Shown here one piece after another: positions 52,081 to 62,110 of a stretch of DNA of 63,455 bases. Each line of letters opens with the position of its first letter. The first letter of the stretch is position 1. A program made the translations under genes and the position numbers. Source of the DNA: Oppiella nova (Eukaryota > Arthropoda > Arachnida > Sarcoptiformes > Oppiidae); contig CAJPVJ010000025.1 of assembly GCA_905397405.1 (NCBI GenBank), positions 1 through 63,455 on the forward strand. Reading direction: 5' to 3'. The notes beneath the pieces were generated by a model. That model searched no databases. It was not told the DNA's origin and was given only the letters and a program-made list of their open reading frames with translations.

Positions 52081-53658
52081 TCAATGATTTTCGAGAATAC
52101 AAACGGGGTTTTCGTAAACCATTTGCAAATCGATTTTATGACCGCAAAGATCGCGTATATTATCGATGCCGTACTTAATCATTGTGGGCCTCTCGAGGCC
52201 CAGACCAAATCCCAAAGCGTTTACATTCGGTGGTAAACCCATGGGTAACAACATCTCGGGCCTAAACACGCCTGAGTTGCCGATCTCCACCCACTTCTTG
52301 AGGCTCTCGTGATAGCTGTAGACCTCCATTGACGGCTCGGTGTATGGATTATACGTGGGTTTGAAGCGCAGCCTTTTGACGCCTACCTTCAGAAAGAACT
52401 CCTTAATGAGACCCATGAGGTCGCCTAAAGTGAGGCCCACATCGGCGACCACGCCTTCTATCTGATGGAATTCGGCCAAATGGGTCGCGTCTAACGTCTC
52501 ATTTCTGAACACCCGATCGATACTGAAGAGCTTCGCCGGTTTGAAGGCCTGCCCTTTGCACTGTTGGGCCAACTGGTAGAGCATACGAGCGCTGACGGCT
52601 GTTGTATGCGTTCGCAACACATTCTTCTTCGTCTCCTCGATCTTCCAGTCGTATTGATAGCCCTGAGAGCCGAAGTCACCGGTGCTGTGGACAGCCTTCA
52701 CTCGTTCCATGTAATCGACGGGCACATCGTTGCACGTCTGCGGGTCAGACAAGTAGAAGGTGTCCTGGAGGTCACGGGCCGGATGTTTTTGGGGCACAAA
52801 CAGGGCGTCAAAGTTCCAGAAGGAGCTCTCGATGAACCGATTGGTCGGCATTTCGGTGAAACCCATCTCCAGAAAGATTTGCCGAAACTGTTCGCGAACT
52901 TTGAGCAAAGGGTGCAAATGACCCCTTTCTGGAGGAATACCCATAGCGTCGAAGTTGTAATCCTTGAACTGTTTCTCTTTCCACGAGCCCTTTGCTATCA
53001 TTTCTCCCGTTATATCCGTCTCCTGTTTCTCGACATTCAAAGTGAAATTCACTCCCTTTTCGATGTCATAGCTCTTGACAATCACTTCTTGTATTAGTTT
53101 TCGTTTCTTAAGCTCTTGTTTCTGTTGTTCGTTCACCTGATATGACAACAAATATATATTTACAATAATTAGTCGACAATTGCCGAAGACATCACTTTAA
53201 AGGCAAACCTCATTCAAGTCCATACGACTGATGCGATGGAGCAGAAGCTGCACCTCGTCTTCGATCGCTTCCACCTTTCGTTTGACAACTTTGGATGTCT
53301 TGTCGATTTCGATCCACTTCTGGGACATGGCTTTACTGAAGCCCACTTTGGCGGCCGACGGGTCACCGAACTCCTTCATGAGCTTCGACTGATCCATACC
53401 TTCCTCGCCGATGAGCTTCCAGACGACGGCCTCGTGGCTGCCCTTCTCCACCATCTGTTGTCCCTCTCGAGTCAAATCGAGTCGTTTGGTCTCATTCTGT
53501 TCACTCTTAATGATGTCTCCCAACGACTGCAAACTCTTGATGGCGCCCACAATCTTCTGGTGATCGATGGATAGCTCGATGGAGAGACTCAATGAATTGA
53601 ATCGACACCTTTCGCTCAACAGCACCAATATGTCTTCAATGAGCTTCTTGTCGGCCAT
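52081..53658 (-). CDS. FARSA: Phenylalanyl-tRNA synthetase alpha subunit, cytosolic
   Basis: FARSA with FARSB forms the alpha2-beta2 enzyme that charges tRNA-Phe in the cytosol. Minus-strand exons: 53658-53209 and 53136-52081, giving 501 residues (human has 508). The N-terminal part has winged-helix repeats ([20 protein letters not shown]). The class II core shows motif 1 around [19 protein letters not shown], motif 2 [19 protein letters not shown], and motif 3 [40 protein letters not shown] is also typical. I start at the ATG at 53658 (MADKKLIED); the frame is open further upstream without clear homology. Confidence 0.96.
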
Positions 53659-54240
53659 GTCTTCCCAATTGTTGTGGTAATCGCACTGATTATGTGATCT
53701 CTTCACTCACTATAACCGCAATAAAGCGTTGATTGGATGAGTGATCAGTTGGTGTCTTATGGATCAGATGAATGGCTGATGACATCAGACGTAATGTTGT
53801 CACCACTGCTCACAAACTCTTCACAACATTCACAGCACATGGCATTGCAATGGAGGGCCACTCATACATAGCGGTACATTATTCAGGAGTCAGTGCTTAT
53901 GTGAGGCAATGCTTTGAGTCAAGAATATTCTGTAAGTTTGACAGCTTTTGATTCAATGAAAGGATTCGTTATGTAAAATCAATTTTATTAAACATATTTA
54001 TTGTAATAAAAAACTAGTAAAACGATAATTTAATTGTATTAATAGTAATATTTTCTACAAACAAATGATAAAACATTTAAAAAAAACTATAATAATATAC
54101 AGTAATAATAAAAATAATGACAATAATTAATAAATTGATGACATAATGAATGATCGATAGACTGGCACTTAATTAACACAACGTTGACTACAAAAGTTTT
54201 ATAAAATACTATAATTTTGATAATTAATATCTATTTGTAT
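53659..54240. other. FARSA 5' region and 3' flank of the secreted-protein gene
   Basis: The FARSA promoter should lie in the first 200 bases. From 53960 the DNA is very AT-rich and forms the 3' end of the minus-strand gene. No exon is seen. Confidence 0.55.
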
Positions 54241-57200
54241 CTATTGTTTCTGTGATTTCTTGTCGGGTAATAGGACTACAAAAATGGGAGGATTTTTGGG
54301 ATCGTGTGGTGCGGACGACAGCTCGTCAATGGACGACACGATCTTCACTTTGGGGGCACTTTCAGAGCCGTCTTCGCTGTCTTTCGGCTCCTCTTCTTCT
54401 TCATCACTATTCTCTCCTTCGTTATCCTCACTATCCGTATCATCACTGGAACTGTCAGTTTGTTTAGGAGTTTGACTAACTGTCGGCAGTTTATTACTAT
54501 TAGAATCACTGATTTGGTTGACATTGGAGTCGGTCTTCGTCTGAATCACATTAAATATATTAAAAAGCATGTCTTTCCTCTCGTCGTCCGTTAGATCATT
54601 GATATTAAAATTACTCATTATTTGTGTCATTGACTTATTATTGTTCATATTTTTATCATTACTATCACTACTAATACGATTAAAATTGAAATTATTTCTA
54701 ATGGTGTCTACGAATGGCTTGGAAGTGGAAAACACTCTATTGATTGGATTGATTGGCACAGAATTTTGCTGATCGTTGCCGTCGTCTTCCGGCTCTTTGT
54801 CGTCGTCTTCCTCCTCCTCCTCGTCTATCCTCTGTTGACTGATGTCTTTCTGCGTGATTTGCGTGACTTGAGTCGTCCGACGGGCGCCGCCTTTGGTCGC
54901 CGCCCACGCCTGAGCCCTGGGGGTAGGAATAGGAGGAATAGGAGGAGTAGTTCTCGACATTACACTTAAAACCGGAGACTTGAGTCTCAGAGATGTTGTG
55001 TTTGTAACGACTGTCGATATAACTGTTGGAATCAATTTGCGTCTTGTGTTGAGTGTCTTAAGAGTCGAGTCTTTATTTGATGTCTTTGTTGTGGTATTTG
55101 TTTTGTTCTTATTTTTAGTTTTTGTCTGAAATATGTTTTTAATACCTGTCTGTTTGGGTCTCTGAGTGGTAGTGGTTGTCGTCGTTGTCTTGTCTTCTTC
55201 GTCATCGTCTTCTTCTTCTTCCTCATCTATTGGCTCATTGTCTGAGTCTTTGGGGCTTTCAGTCGTTGACAGCGCGTCCGTTGGGTTTACTTTGACTAAC
55301 GCTTCTTGAAGTGCTTTAACCATTGCTGACACTAATTCTGGAGGAACTGTCACTGAATTTGTGTCATCCTTCGTGGACTCATCATTATCTGCAGTGTCTT
55401 TCGAGTCGTCTGACTCTTCTTCATCTTTACCACAAATTCGTTTTTTGCGACAATTGTCTGAATCTTTGGTATTACTGTCGGAATCGCCATTTGATTCAAA
55501 ATTACTGTCAAATTGGCTTTCATTAGACTCATCTTCGTTATCATTGGAATTGTTTGGTGTCTTTCCTCTTGATTTGCTTCCGTTACCATTCTTTCCATTG
55601 TTTCCATTTTTACCAGTTTTTGTTGGTTTAGTCTTTGAACCAGAAATCATTGGTTTGGCCTCTTGTTCCGAATCGCTCTCATTTTCGAACCCTTCTTGAG
55701 AATCTTCTTCCTGTTCACCATCTGATCCATTCTGTGACTCTTGATCTTCTGCTTGAGGCTCTTCTTCTGGCGCTTCCGTAGTAGTAGTTGTTGTTGTGGT
55801 AGAAGACGGCGACTCATTCTCCGATTCTTCCTCAGCCTCTTGATCGGTATCAGATCCGTTAGAATCGCTGCTTTCAGTTGTGGTGCTCGTAGTGGAAGAA
55901 GTCTCCGCGTCCTCATCTTCATCTTCATTCCCATTTCCATTCTCTTCGTCATCGCCGCCATTATCCTCTTCCGGCGCTTCTGTAGTCGTTGTCCTTCGGG
56001 TTGTTGTAGTAGTAGTGGGTTTGGGAGTCGTCGATGTGGTAGAAGAGGAGTCGTAGTCGTAGGCGCCATACCCTCCATAGCCGTAGCCATAATCGGGCGC
56101 TTTAGTGGTGGTCTCCATAATAACCATGAATTTAGTCTTAAAGAAGGGGTCTTTGTGTTTCTTCTCCATCGGCAGAGACCTGTTATGCATTTTGAACGTA
56201 ACTCTGGGTCTGACATCAAACACAATCTGAGACTTCCCCTCTTTAGTGCTACCGCCCGGGTATTTCTCCATCATTTTGCCAAACGTTTTGCTTAACTCGT
56301 AGTCCAGATGGTCCTCATGATAGCCACTAATACTGTATTTGCTTTTATTTTTGTAATAATCGTAATAATCTTTATAATAGTTATTATAATAATTTCTATA
56401 ATAATTATTGTAATAATTCCTATAATTTTCTTGACTGTAATACGAATGGCTATTATTATAGCCGGAGTTTATGTTAGAGCCGTTGTAAAACTTATAACCC
56501 AGTCCACTACCATGACTTTGATTCGGAGTGTAATCAACTGCCTGTCCGTAGTGGGGCTGATGGTTGTAATAGTTAGCACTACTGTTATGATAATTGTGAC
56601 CACTATTGTATTGATTATAGTAAGGGTTCTGATGGTTATATTGATGATAATTAGCAGACTTTTGATAGGCGTTAGAGTCGCCCACACTTTGAGCGGCCGG
56701 AGGAGCGACGTATTGGTTACGACGGGTCTGAGTGTGAGTCTGTGGACTCACATACACTGCCTGTCGTCTTGATTCTGATGGATATGGCTTATCATAAGTA
56801 CCACCTGTTGGCTGGTGTCCGTAGCCTTTACCCTGATATGCTGTGTACCCGGAATGCTGTGGGGGTGGAGTGCTATAGGAATGTTGTGCATAATTATGAT
56901 TATAACCACTGTTTTGTTGGTAACTATTTTGTGGGTAATATTGAGAGGACTGGTGCTGAGGATAAGAAGCGCCATACGATCCGTGCGATTGAGGATTATT
57001 ATAGTTGTGTCCATAGCCTGGATATGGATTAGAATATTGCGGATAATGTGGGGGATAGGGATACGACGGGTACGGATAGGGGTATGGGTAAGGGTATGGA
57101 TAGGGATACGGCGGATATGGCGCTGTGGCGTTCGTTCCGTTCACTCCATGAGCCGTCCCATTGCCGTCCGTGTCATTCATTCGCGGGGGCCTTTCGAAAG

Positions 57201-58617
57201 GGGCCGGCGGTGCGAATATGTCCTCAATTATAGGCTCTTCCTCTTGAGACGGCTTCTCTAGCGGATCAGTAGTTCCTGTGATTACTTTCATTTTAGGGCT
57301 GGCGTTGATCTTCATCTTGATATTTGGTGGCCTCATATTCATCTCGGCCACCATTTTGCCCATCGATGGCATCGTTAGACTAAACTGTGGCTTCTCTTCG
57401 TAGTAATAGTCCTTTTTATATCCACCGCCATATCCGCCATAATTATTGCCATATCCTCCGTATCCCTTGTTGTCATATCCTCCATATCCCTTGTTGTCAT
57501 ACCCTCCATATCCCTGTTGCTTATAATTGTCATAATTATCGGAACCGCTAGACTGGTAGCCGCCACCACCAGATCCGACGTTTACTTTCATACCATTTCC
57601 CCCTCCGAATGAGAAAGACATACCACCGCCTCCCCCATCCCCACCACCAATTTGAATACCACTTCCACCACCATCTCCATACCCCACACTCATACCACTT
57701 CCTTCAGAATTACCGTAATTATTATTATTATGATTATTATTATTACTATAACTATTCTGCGCGTATTGGTTGCTATTGGAGTATTGGTTATCTTCGGTGA
57801 CACCCATTGTAATTCCGCGTCCGTTCTCCAGATCACCGAAACTGAATCCCAATTGATTTGAATTTTGTTGGCTATTATAGCCATAGTTAGGAGCACTCTT
57901 ACCGCTACTATAACCGCTATTCTGTGAATAGCCACTACTTTGTTGGTAATTTGGAGGATAACTATTCTGAGGATAACTCGATGAATAACCGGGTCCTCTG
58001 TTAGCACTAGAATAACCAGAATTTTGTTGATAATCATGTGTAGGTGTCCATGCAGTAGGTTTGGGCGCTACAGACTTCTGTTGCGAATAACTATTTGAAT
58101 AAGTCTTTGGATTGGAATACTGTTGGTTACTATTATAGCCCGGATATTGAGATGACTGGCCATAAGAGCCATACGAATGTGGTTTAGAAGATATACTTTG
58201 CGGAGGAGTCGCATAGGATGGCTGAGCAACAGAACCGGACATATGAAGGCCGGATGCGGGAGAGTTAGGGGCCGACAGTTCACTGATTAATGTTCGGCTC
58301 TTTTTTGGTGTCACAAAATACGTGGCCTTATAGTTGTCGTCACTTTGGACCGATTCCGGAGAGGAAGACGTTTTGAACAAAGTTTTGATTAACTTTCTAA
58401 TCGGACGAATAGGTGTCCGCAGAGGAAACTCTTTATAGAAACTCTTGATAGACAATGGATTAGACGCCGACTCATCACTGAACGAACGCCTCTCTATTAT
58501 TTGCGATGAATTTTTGGCAACTCTTTCATCAGTTAAGGCACTTGTGGTCAATGGAAATGAGTGTAGAAGTGATAGAATAATGAGAATATAAAGCGGAATC
58601 GGATGAGAGGCTAACAT
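54241..58617 (-). CDS. Large low-complexity secreted protein, 1458 residues
   Basis: I do not recognise a family. A signal peptide (PLYILIILSLLHSFPLTTSA) opens a basic spacer with ATYFVTPKKSRTLI. The N-terminal half is Ser/Tyr/Gln/Asn-rich, then Gly-rich with a GGYDNKGY repeat (about 365-390). A Tyr-Pro alternating run lies at about 500-522 and a Tyr/Asn block (NNYYRNYY units) at about 730-757. Two more ordered islands interrupt it: SLTMPSMGKMVAEMNMRPPN (about 410-445) and KSQIVFDVRPRVTFKMHNRS (about 775-835). The C-terminal half is Thr-rich and acidic, with TTTEAPEE units, and ends with a short hydrophobic PPIFVVLLPDKK. It has no internal stop over 4.4 kb. A structural matrix, cuticle, silk or adhesive role is inference from composition. 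An upstream untranslated exon is likely. Confidence 0.85.
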   Translation of the reverse strand: MLASHPIPLYILIILSLLHSFPLTTSALTDERVAKNSSQIIERRSFSDESASNPLSIKSFYKEFPLRTPIRPIRKLIKTLFKTSSSPESVQSDDNYKATYFVTPKKSRTLISELSAPNSPASGLHMSGSVAQPSYATPPQSISSKPHSYGSYGQSSQYPGYNSNQQYSNPKTYSNSYSQQKSVAPKPTAWTPTHDYQQNSGYSSANRGPGYSSSYPQNSYPPNYQQSSGYSQNSGYSSGKSAPNYGYNSQQNSNQLGFSFGDLENGRGITMGVTEDNQYSNSNQYAQNSYSNNNNHNNNNYGNSEGSGMSVGYGDGGGSGIQIGGGDGGGGGMSFSFGGGNGMKVNVGSGGGGYQSSGSDNYDNYKQQGYGGYDNKGYGGYDNKGYGGYGNNYGGYGGGYKKDYYYEEKPQFSLTMPSMGKMVAEMNMRPPNIKMKINASPKMKVITGTTDPLEKPSQEEEPIIEDIFAPPAPFERPPRMNDTDGNGTAHGVNGTNATAPYPPYPYPYPYPYPYPYPSYPYPPHYPQYSNPYPGYGHNYNNPQSHGSYGASYPQHQSSQYYPQNSYQQNSGYNHNYAQHSYSTPPPQHSGYTAYQGKGYGHQPTGGTYDKPYPSESRRQAVYVSPQTHTQTRRNQYVAPPAAQSVGDSNAYQKSANYHQYNHQNPYYNQYNSGHNYHNSSANYYNHQPHYGQAVDYTPNQSHGSGLGYKFYNGSNINSGYNNSHSYYSQENYRNYYNNYYRNYYNNYYKDYYDYYKNKSKYSISGYHEDHLDYELSKTFGKMMEKYPGGSTKEGKSQIVFDVRPRVTFKMHNRSLPMEKKHKDPFFKTKFMVIMETTTKAPDYGYGYGGYGAYDYDSSSTTSTTPKPTTTTTTRRTTTTEAPEEDNGGDDEENGNGNEDEDEDAETSSTTSTTTESSDSNGSDTDQEAEEESENESPSSTTTTTTTTEAPEEEPQAEDQESQNGSDGEQEEDSQEGFENESDSEQEAKPMISGSKTKPTKTGKNGNNGKNGNGSKSRGKTPNNSNDNEDESNESQFDSNFESNGDSDSNTKDSDNCRKKRICGKDEEESDDSKDTADNDESTKDDTNSVTVPPELVSAMVKALQEALVKVNPTDALSTTESPKDSDNEPIDEEEEEDDDEEDKTTTTTTTTQRPKQTGIKNIFQTKTKNKNKTNTTTKTSNKDSTLKTLNTRRKLIPTVISTVVTNTTSLRLKSPVLSVMSRTTPPIPPIPTPRAQAWAATKGGARRTTQVTQITQKDISQQRIDEEEEEDDDKEPEDDGNDQQNSVPINPINRVFSTSKPFVDTIRNNFNFNRISSDSNDKNMNNNKSMTQIMSNFNINDLTDDERKDMLFNIFNVIQTKTDSNVNQISDSNSNKLPTVSQTPKQTDSSSDDTDSEDNEGENSDEEEEEPKDSEDGSESAPKVKIVSSIDELSSAPHDPKNPPIFVVLLPDKKSQKQ

Positions 58618-59093
58618 TTTGTATGCAAACCAGTGTTTATTAAACTGAAATCAAAAACAACGAAAACATTTCATAAATGAGAGAAAATTAGTTGTGATTT
58701 ATTTGTTTGTGAAATTAATTTTTTAAACGAAGTCAAGTGTGTTATGTGTGTATAGGAAAACAGGATCAGACATCAGAACCCAAATATAGTTAGTCTTTCG
58801 ACAAGAGAAGTGCAAAATATATAGAGAAACGAAAAATACTTTTTCAATTGAATGTCAGTGAAAGACAAGAGTGAAGTTCAGTGAACGTAAAAATGTTGTC
58901 ATAATAGTAATCATAATTATTAATAGAGTAGTTGTGGATAGAAGTTGTTTGGAAATGAAAGAAATGAACAAATTTCAAGTTTACTTAACCCCCAATACCT
59001 GAAAGCGCCTGCGGCTAAGACCTGATCCACATTCACGATCACTATCAACAGTACTAACACTAACTGTACATCCAATACAGTTAATGAACGCAT
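58611..59093 (-). promoter_or_regulatory. Predicted 5' exon with overlapping upstream ORF
   Basis: On the minus strand, CTTTCAG|GTATTG at 58999/58998 and TTTTTGATTTCAG|TTTAAT ending at 58645 define a likely 354-base intron in the leader of the secreted-protein gene. An ATG at 59093 then opens a 42-codon frame with a very hydrophobic core (VLVLLIVIVNVDQVLAAGAF). After splicing, this frame ends at TAG 58613-58611, overlapping the main ATG at 58617-58615 in another frame. It may damp translation of the main product, or the exon may belong to a different transcript. Confidence 0.45.
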
Positions 59094-60770
59094 ATTTTCA
59101 ATAACTATTTTCAAACTTTTAAAAAACTGTTTTGTATTAAATAAATGCGTGACTGAGAGTAGAAATGATAATCAAATTTGAATATAATTTAATTCAATGG
59201 AAATGATTTCCACATCAATCGACATGAGATGCAAAAATGAAAGCAAATATTATATATATAAAAAGGATCAAACAATTAGACAATTTATGTAATGCTTATA
59301 AACAGACATTTAATGAATGGTATAATGAATTAGATTGTAATCACAATGAATATCACTTAACAAACGAAATAAAAAGATTAAATGTTTTCAAATCATATCA
59401 TTTATATGTGATTACATTTGCTGTCATTTTGCACTTAACCAACCAAACAGATTCCGATCAAAATTATTCAATAAACACATAATTTATCCCTCTATTCATT
59501 GTTTTATTGTTAGTTACATATGTTTTAACAGTATTTAATAGTTAATCCTTTTGTTATTTCTTAATTTCATTAATTTTCTCTTTATTTACATAAAATATTC
59601 TGAATTTAAATACAATATTAACGCAAAGATTATACGATAAGTACAGAAGTCCTGAAGTCCTTGAACTTCACAACAAAGTTAGAGAATCGCAACAAAAGAT
59701 GAGTAAAAATAGAAATTTTATTATAACTTAAGAGAAGAATTCAAATTCTCTCTCAAATATAGTGAGAAATAAAATTAAATATTTTGTTACAAAACACAGT
59801 TTTTGGGGTCAATACAAACACAGAGTTTAAGAGTGATTGTAAACACACTAATAATATACCTGTAATACCAATAAATACCTGCATTTCACGCAACAATGAT
59901 CTCTGACTATGAATATGAAAACAAACTTTTATTTTACATTTTATATGCACTCATAATATAATATAATATACATTCACTTCTGCACTGATTCGCTATTTTA
60001 AAAAAATTAATTGTTATCCAATAGTCACACAATTTATTAATATTTGGTTATGAGTATTGAATTCATTTTTATGACATCTAATAAAAGTTATTAAATATAT
60101 TCTCATTGTTAGTAAATAAAAACAAAAACTAATCACTCAAACAATGTATAGAATATCCATATTTAACATCAAAATAAAAAGTCTTCTTAAATATAATTTA
60201 AACAGAAGTTTGCGATTAAAATAACGCAATTGACATACATTTACTTATATATGGGGTTTATTGGAGTTTATTTCTTAATCTATGAAAATATTTTTATTTA
60301 TATTTTCATTCTCATACGTGATTTGATGTATAAATTAGCCAACAATTGATTCAATCGATTATCGCTTTTAATAATAATGTATGAAAGTTAGTGTAAGCGT
60401 CGAAATGAAAATAGACATGAAAAGTGATGTATTAATAAAAAGTATTACACAGAGAACTGGTAAGTGTTTTACCATTTCATTGAGTTGAGAGTTTATTTTG
60501 GAAATAAGGGTCAGTCAGTAGAAAACGAGGCACTTATTGCAGATGACATCCACTTATCTCTAACTCTCTATGAAATCAATGAACTTTTCAGATGACACTG
60601 TCTTCATGTGTAGTATAAAAGCGATAATTATTTAAACTATTAATTGCCATCAATTAACGTTTAGATCTTAAACAAACCATTAAATATATGATTTAATTGT
60701 TTTAACGGCTTATCCATAGATTTAAAAATAGAAATCTATAATCGTTTAAATGGTCTAATCGTTAGATGTA

Positions 60771-61434
60771 TTTGTTTTTATATTAATGTCTGATTGAAGT
60801 TTATATAAAGCATTGATTCAACAAATCGATGAATCGTTAGTTTATAAATAGATAAATAACTTATAATTTTAATTTGTTTTTGATTTTAAATTAGGGTTTT
60901 TGTTGTTTCTTACACTTTAAAGACTTTAAAGTCTCGACTGAGAAACTAATGTATTGAATGGCAAAGCATTTACAGAGATATGAGAAAAACTTTGCGATCC
61001 GTTTTAATGTTCGGCTAATAATTCAACAAAAATTTCAAAATAAAACAAAAACTTAAATATACCTGTACCAGTATATAAGAAGTTTGATTCTAGATAACGG
61101 ACCGCCAGTTATATATATGACTACCTGCTTATTGGACACACCTTTCAAGCTATTTTGAATTAATAATCAAACATCTTTTGGCTCAAGGGTTACGTAAAAT
61201 AATTAGACCCGAAAATCCACTCAAAAATGTATCACAAAATTGTTTAAATACTACTTCTTATAAGTATTAGTAATACTGTATTTCAATTGAACTCTTATTT
61301 TGTGCTAAATTTGTAGTAATTATTGGCCATAAACTCTACAAATGTTCAAATGATGTATCATTTCTCTGACCACTAAAATGTTTTCTATATTTTATTTTTA
61401 GACAGCAATTGATAAAAACTATTATCAATACAAC
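60771..61434 (+). repeat. 0.67-kb tandem duplication, copy 1
   Basis: Matches 61438-62110 along its whole length with scattered substitutions and a few small indels, for example about 10 bases inserted near 61666-61675 in copy 2. It is non-coding and contains the palindrome-like ACTTTAAAGACTTTAAAGT. Confidence 0.9.
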
Positions 61435-61437
61435 ATA

Positions 61438-62110
61438 TTTGTTTTTATATTAATGTCTGATTGAAGTTTATATAAAGCATTGATTCAACAAATCGATGAA
61501 TCGTTAGTTTATAAATAGATAAATAACTTATAATTTTAATTTGTTTTTGATTTTAAATTAGGATTTTTGTTGTTTCTTACACTTTAAAGACTTTAAAGTC
61601 TCGACTGAGAAACTAATGTATTGAATGGCAAAGCATTTACAGAGATATGAGAAAAACTTTGCAAAACTAAATATACGATCCGTTTTAATGTTCGGCTAAT
61701 AATTCAACAAAAATTTCAAAATAAAACAAAAACTTAAATATACCTGTACCAGTATATAAGAAGTTTGATTCTAGATAACGGACCGGCAGTTTTATATATG
61801 ACTACCTGCTTATTGGACACACCTTTCAAGCTATTTTGAATTAATAATCAAACATCTTTTGGCTCAAGGGTTACGTAAAATAATTAGACCCGAAAATCCA
61901 CTCAAAAATGTATCGCAAAATTGTTTAAATACTACTTCTTATAAGTATTACTGTATTTCAATTGAACTCTTATTTTGTGCTCAATTTGTAGTAATTATTG
62001 GCCATAAACTCTACAAATGTTCAAATGATGTATCATTTCTCTGACCACTAAAATGTTTTCTATATTTTATTTTTAGACAGCAATTGATAAAAACTATTAT
62101 CAATACAACA
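61438..62110 (+). repeat. 0.67-kb tandem duplication, copy 2
   Basis: Second copy, starting 667 bases after the first. Divergence between copies means it is not a simple unmerged overlap. It may be a true duplication or two alleles placed in tandem. Confidence 0.9.

Noticed and set aside
55032-57800. Many open frames on both strands inside the large secreted protein gene
   Set aside because: Shadows of the biased codon composition of the 1458-residue frame, which alone has a signal peptide and full-length continuity.
59237-59482. 81-codon frame in AT-rich DNA
   Set aside because: Composition (Asn, Ile, Lys, Tyr) follows from AT bias; no family match or upstream signal.
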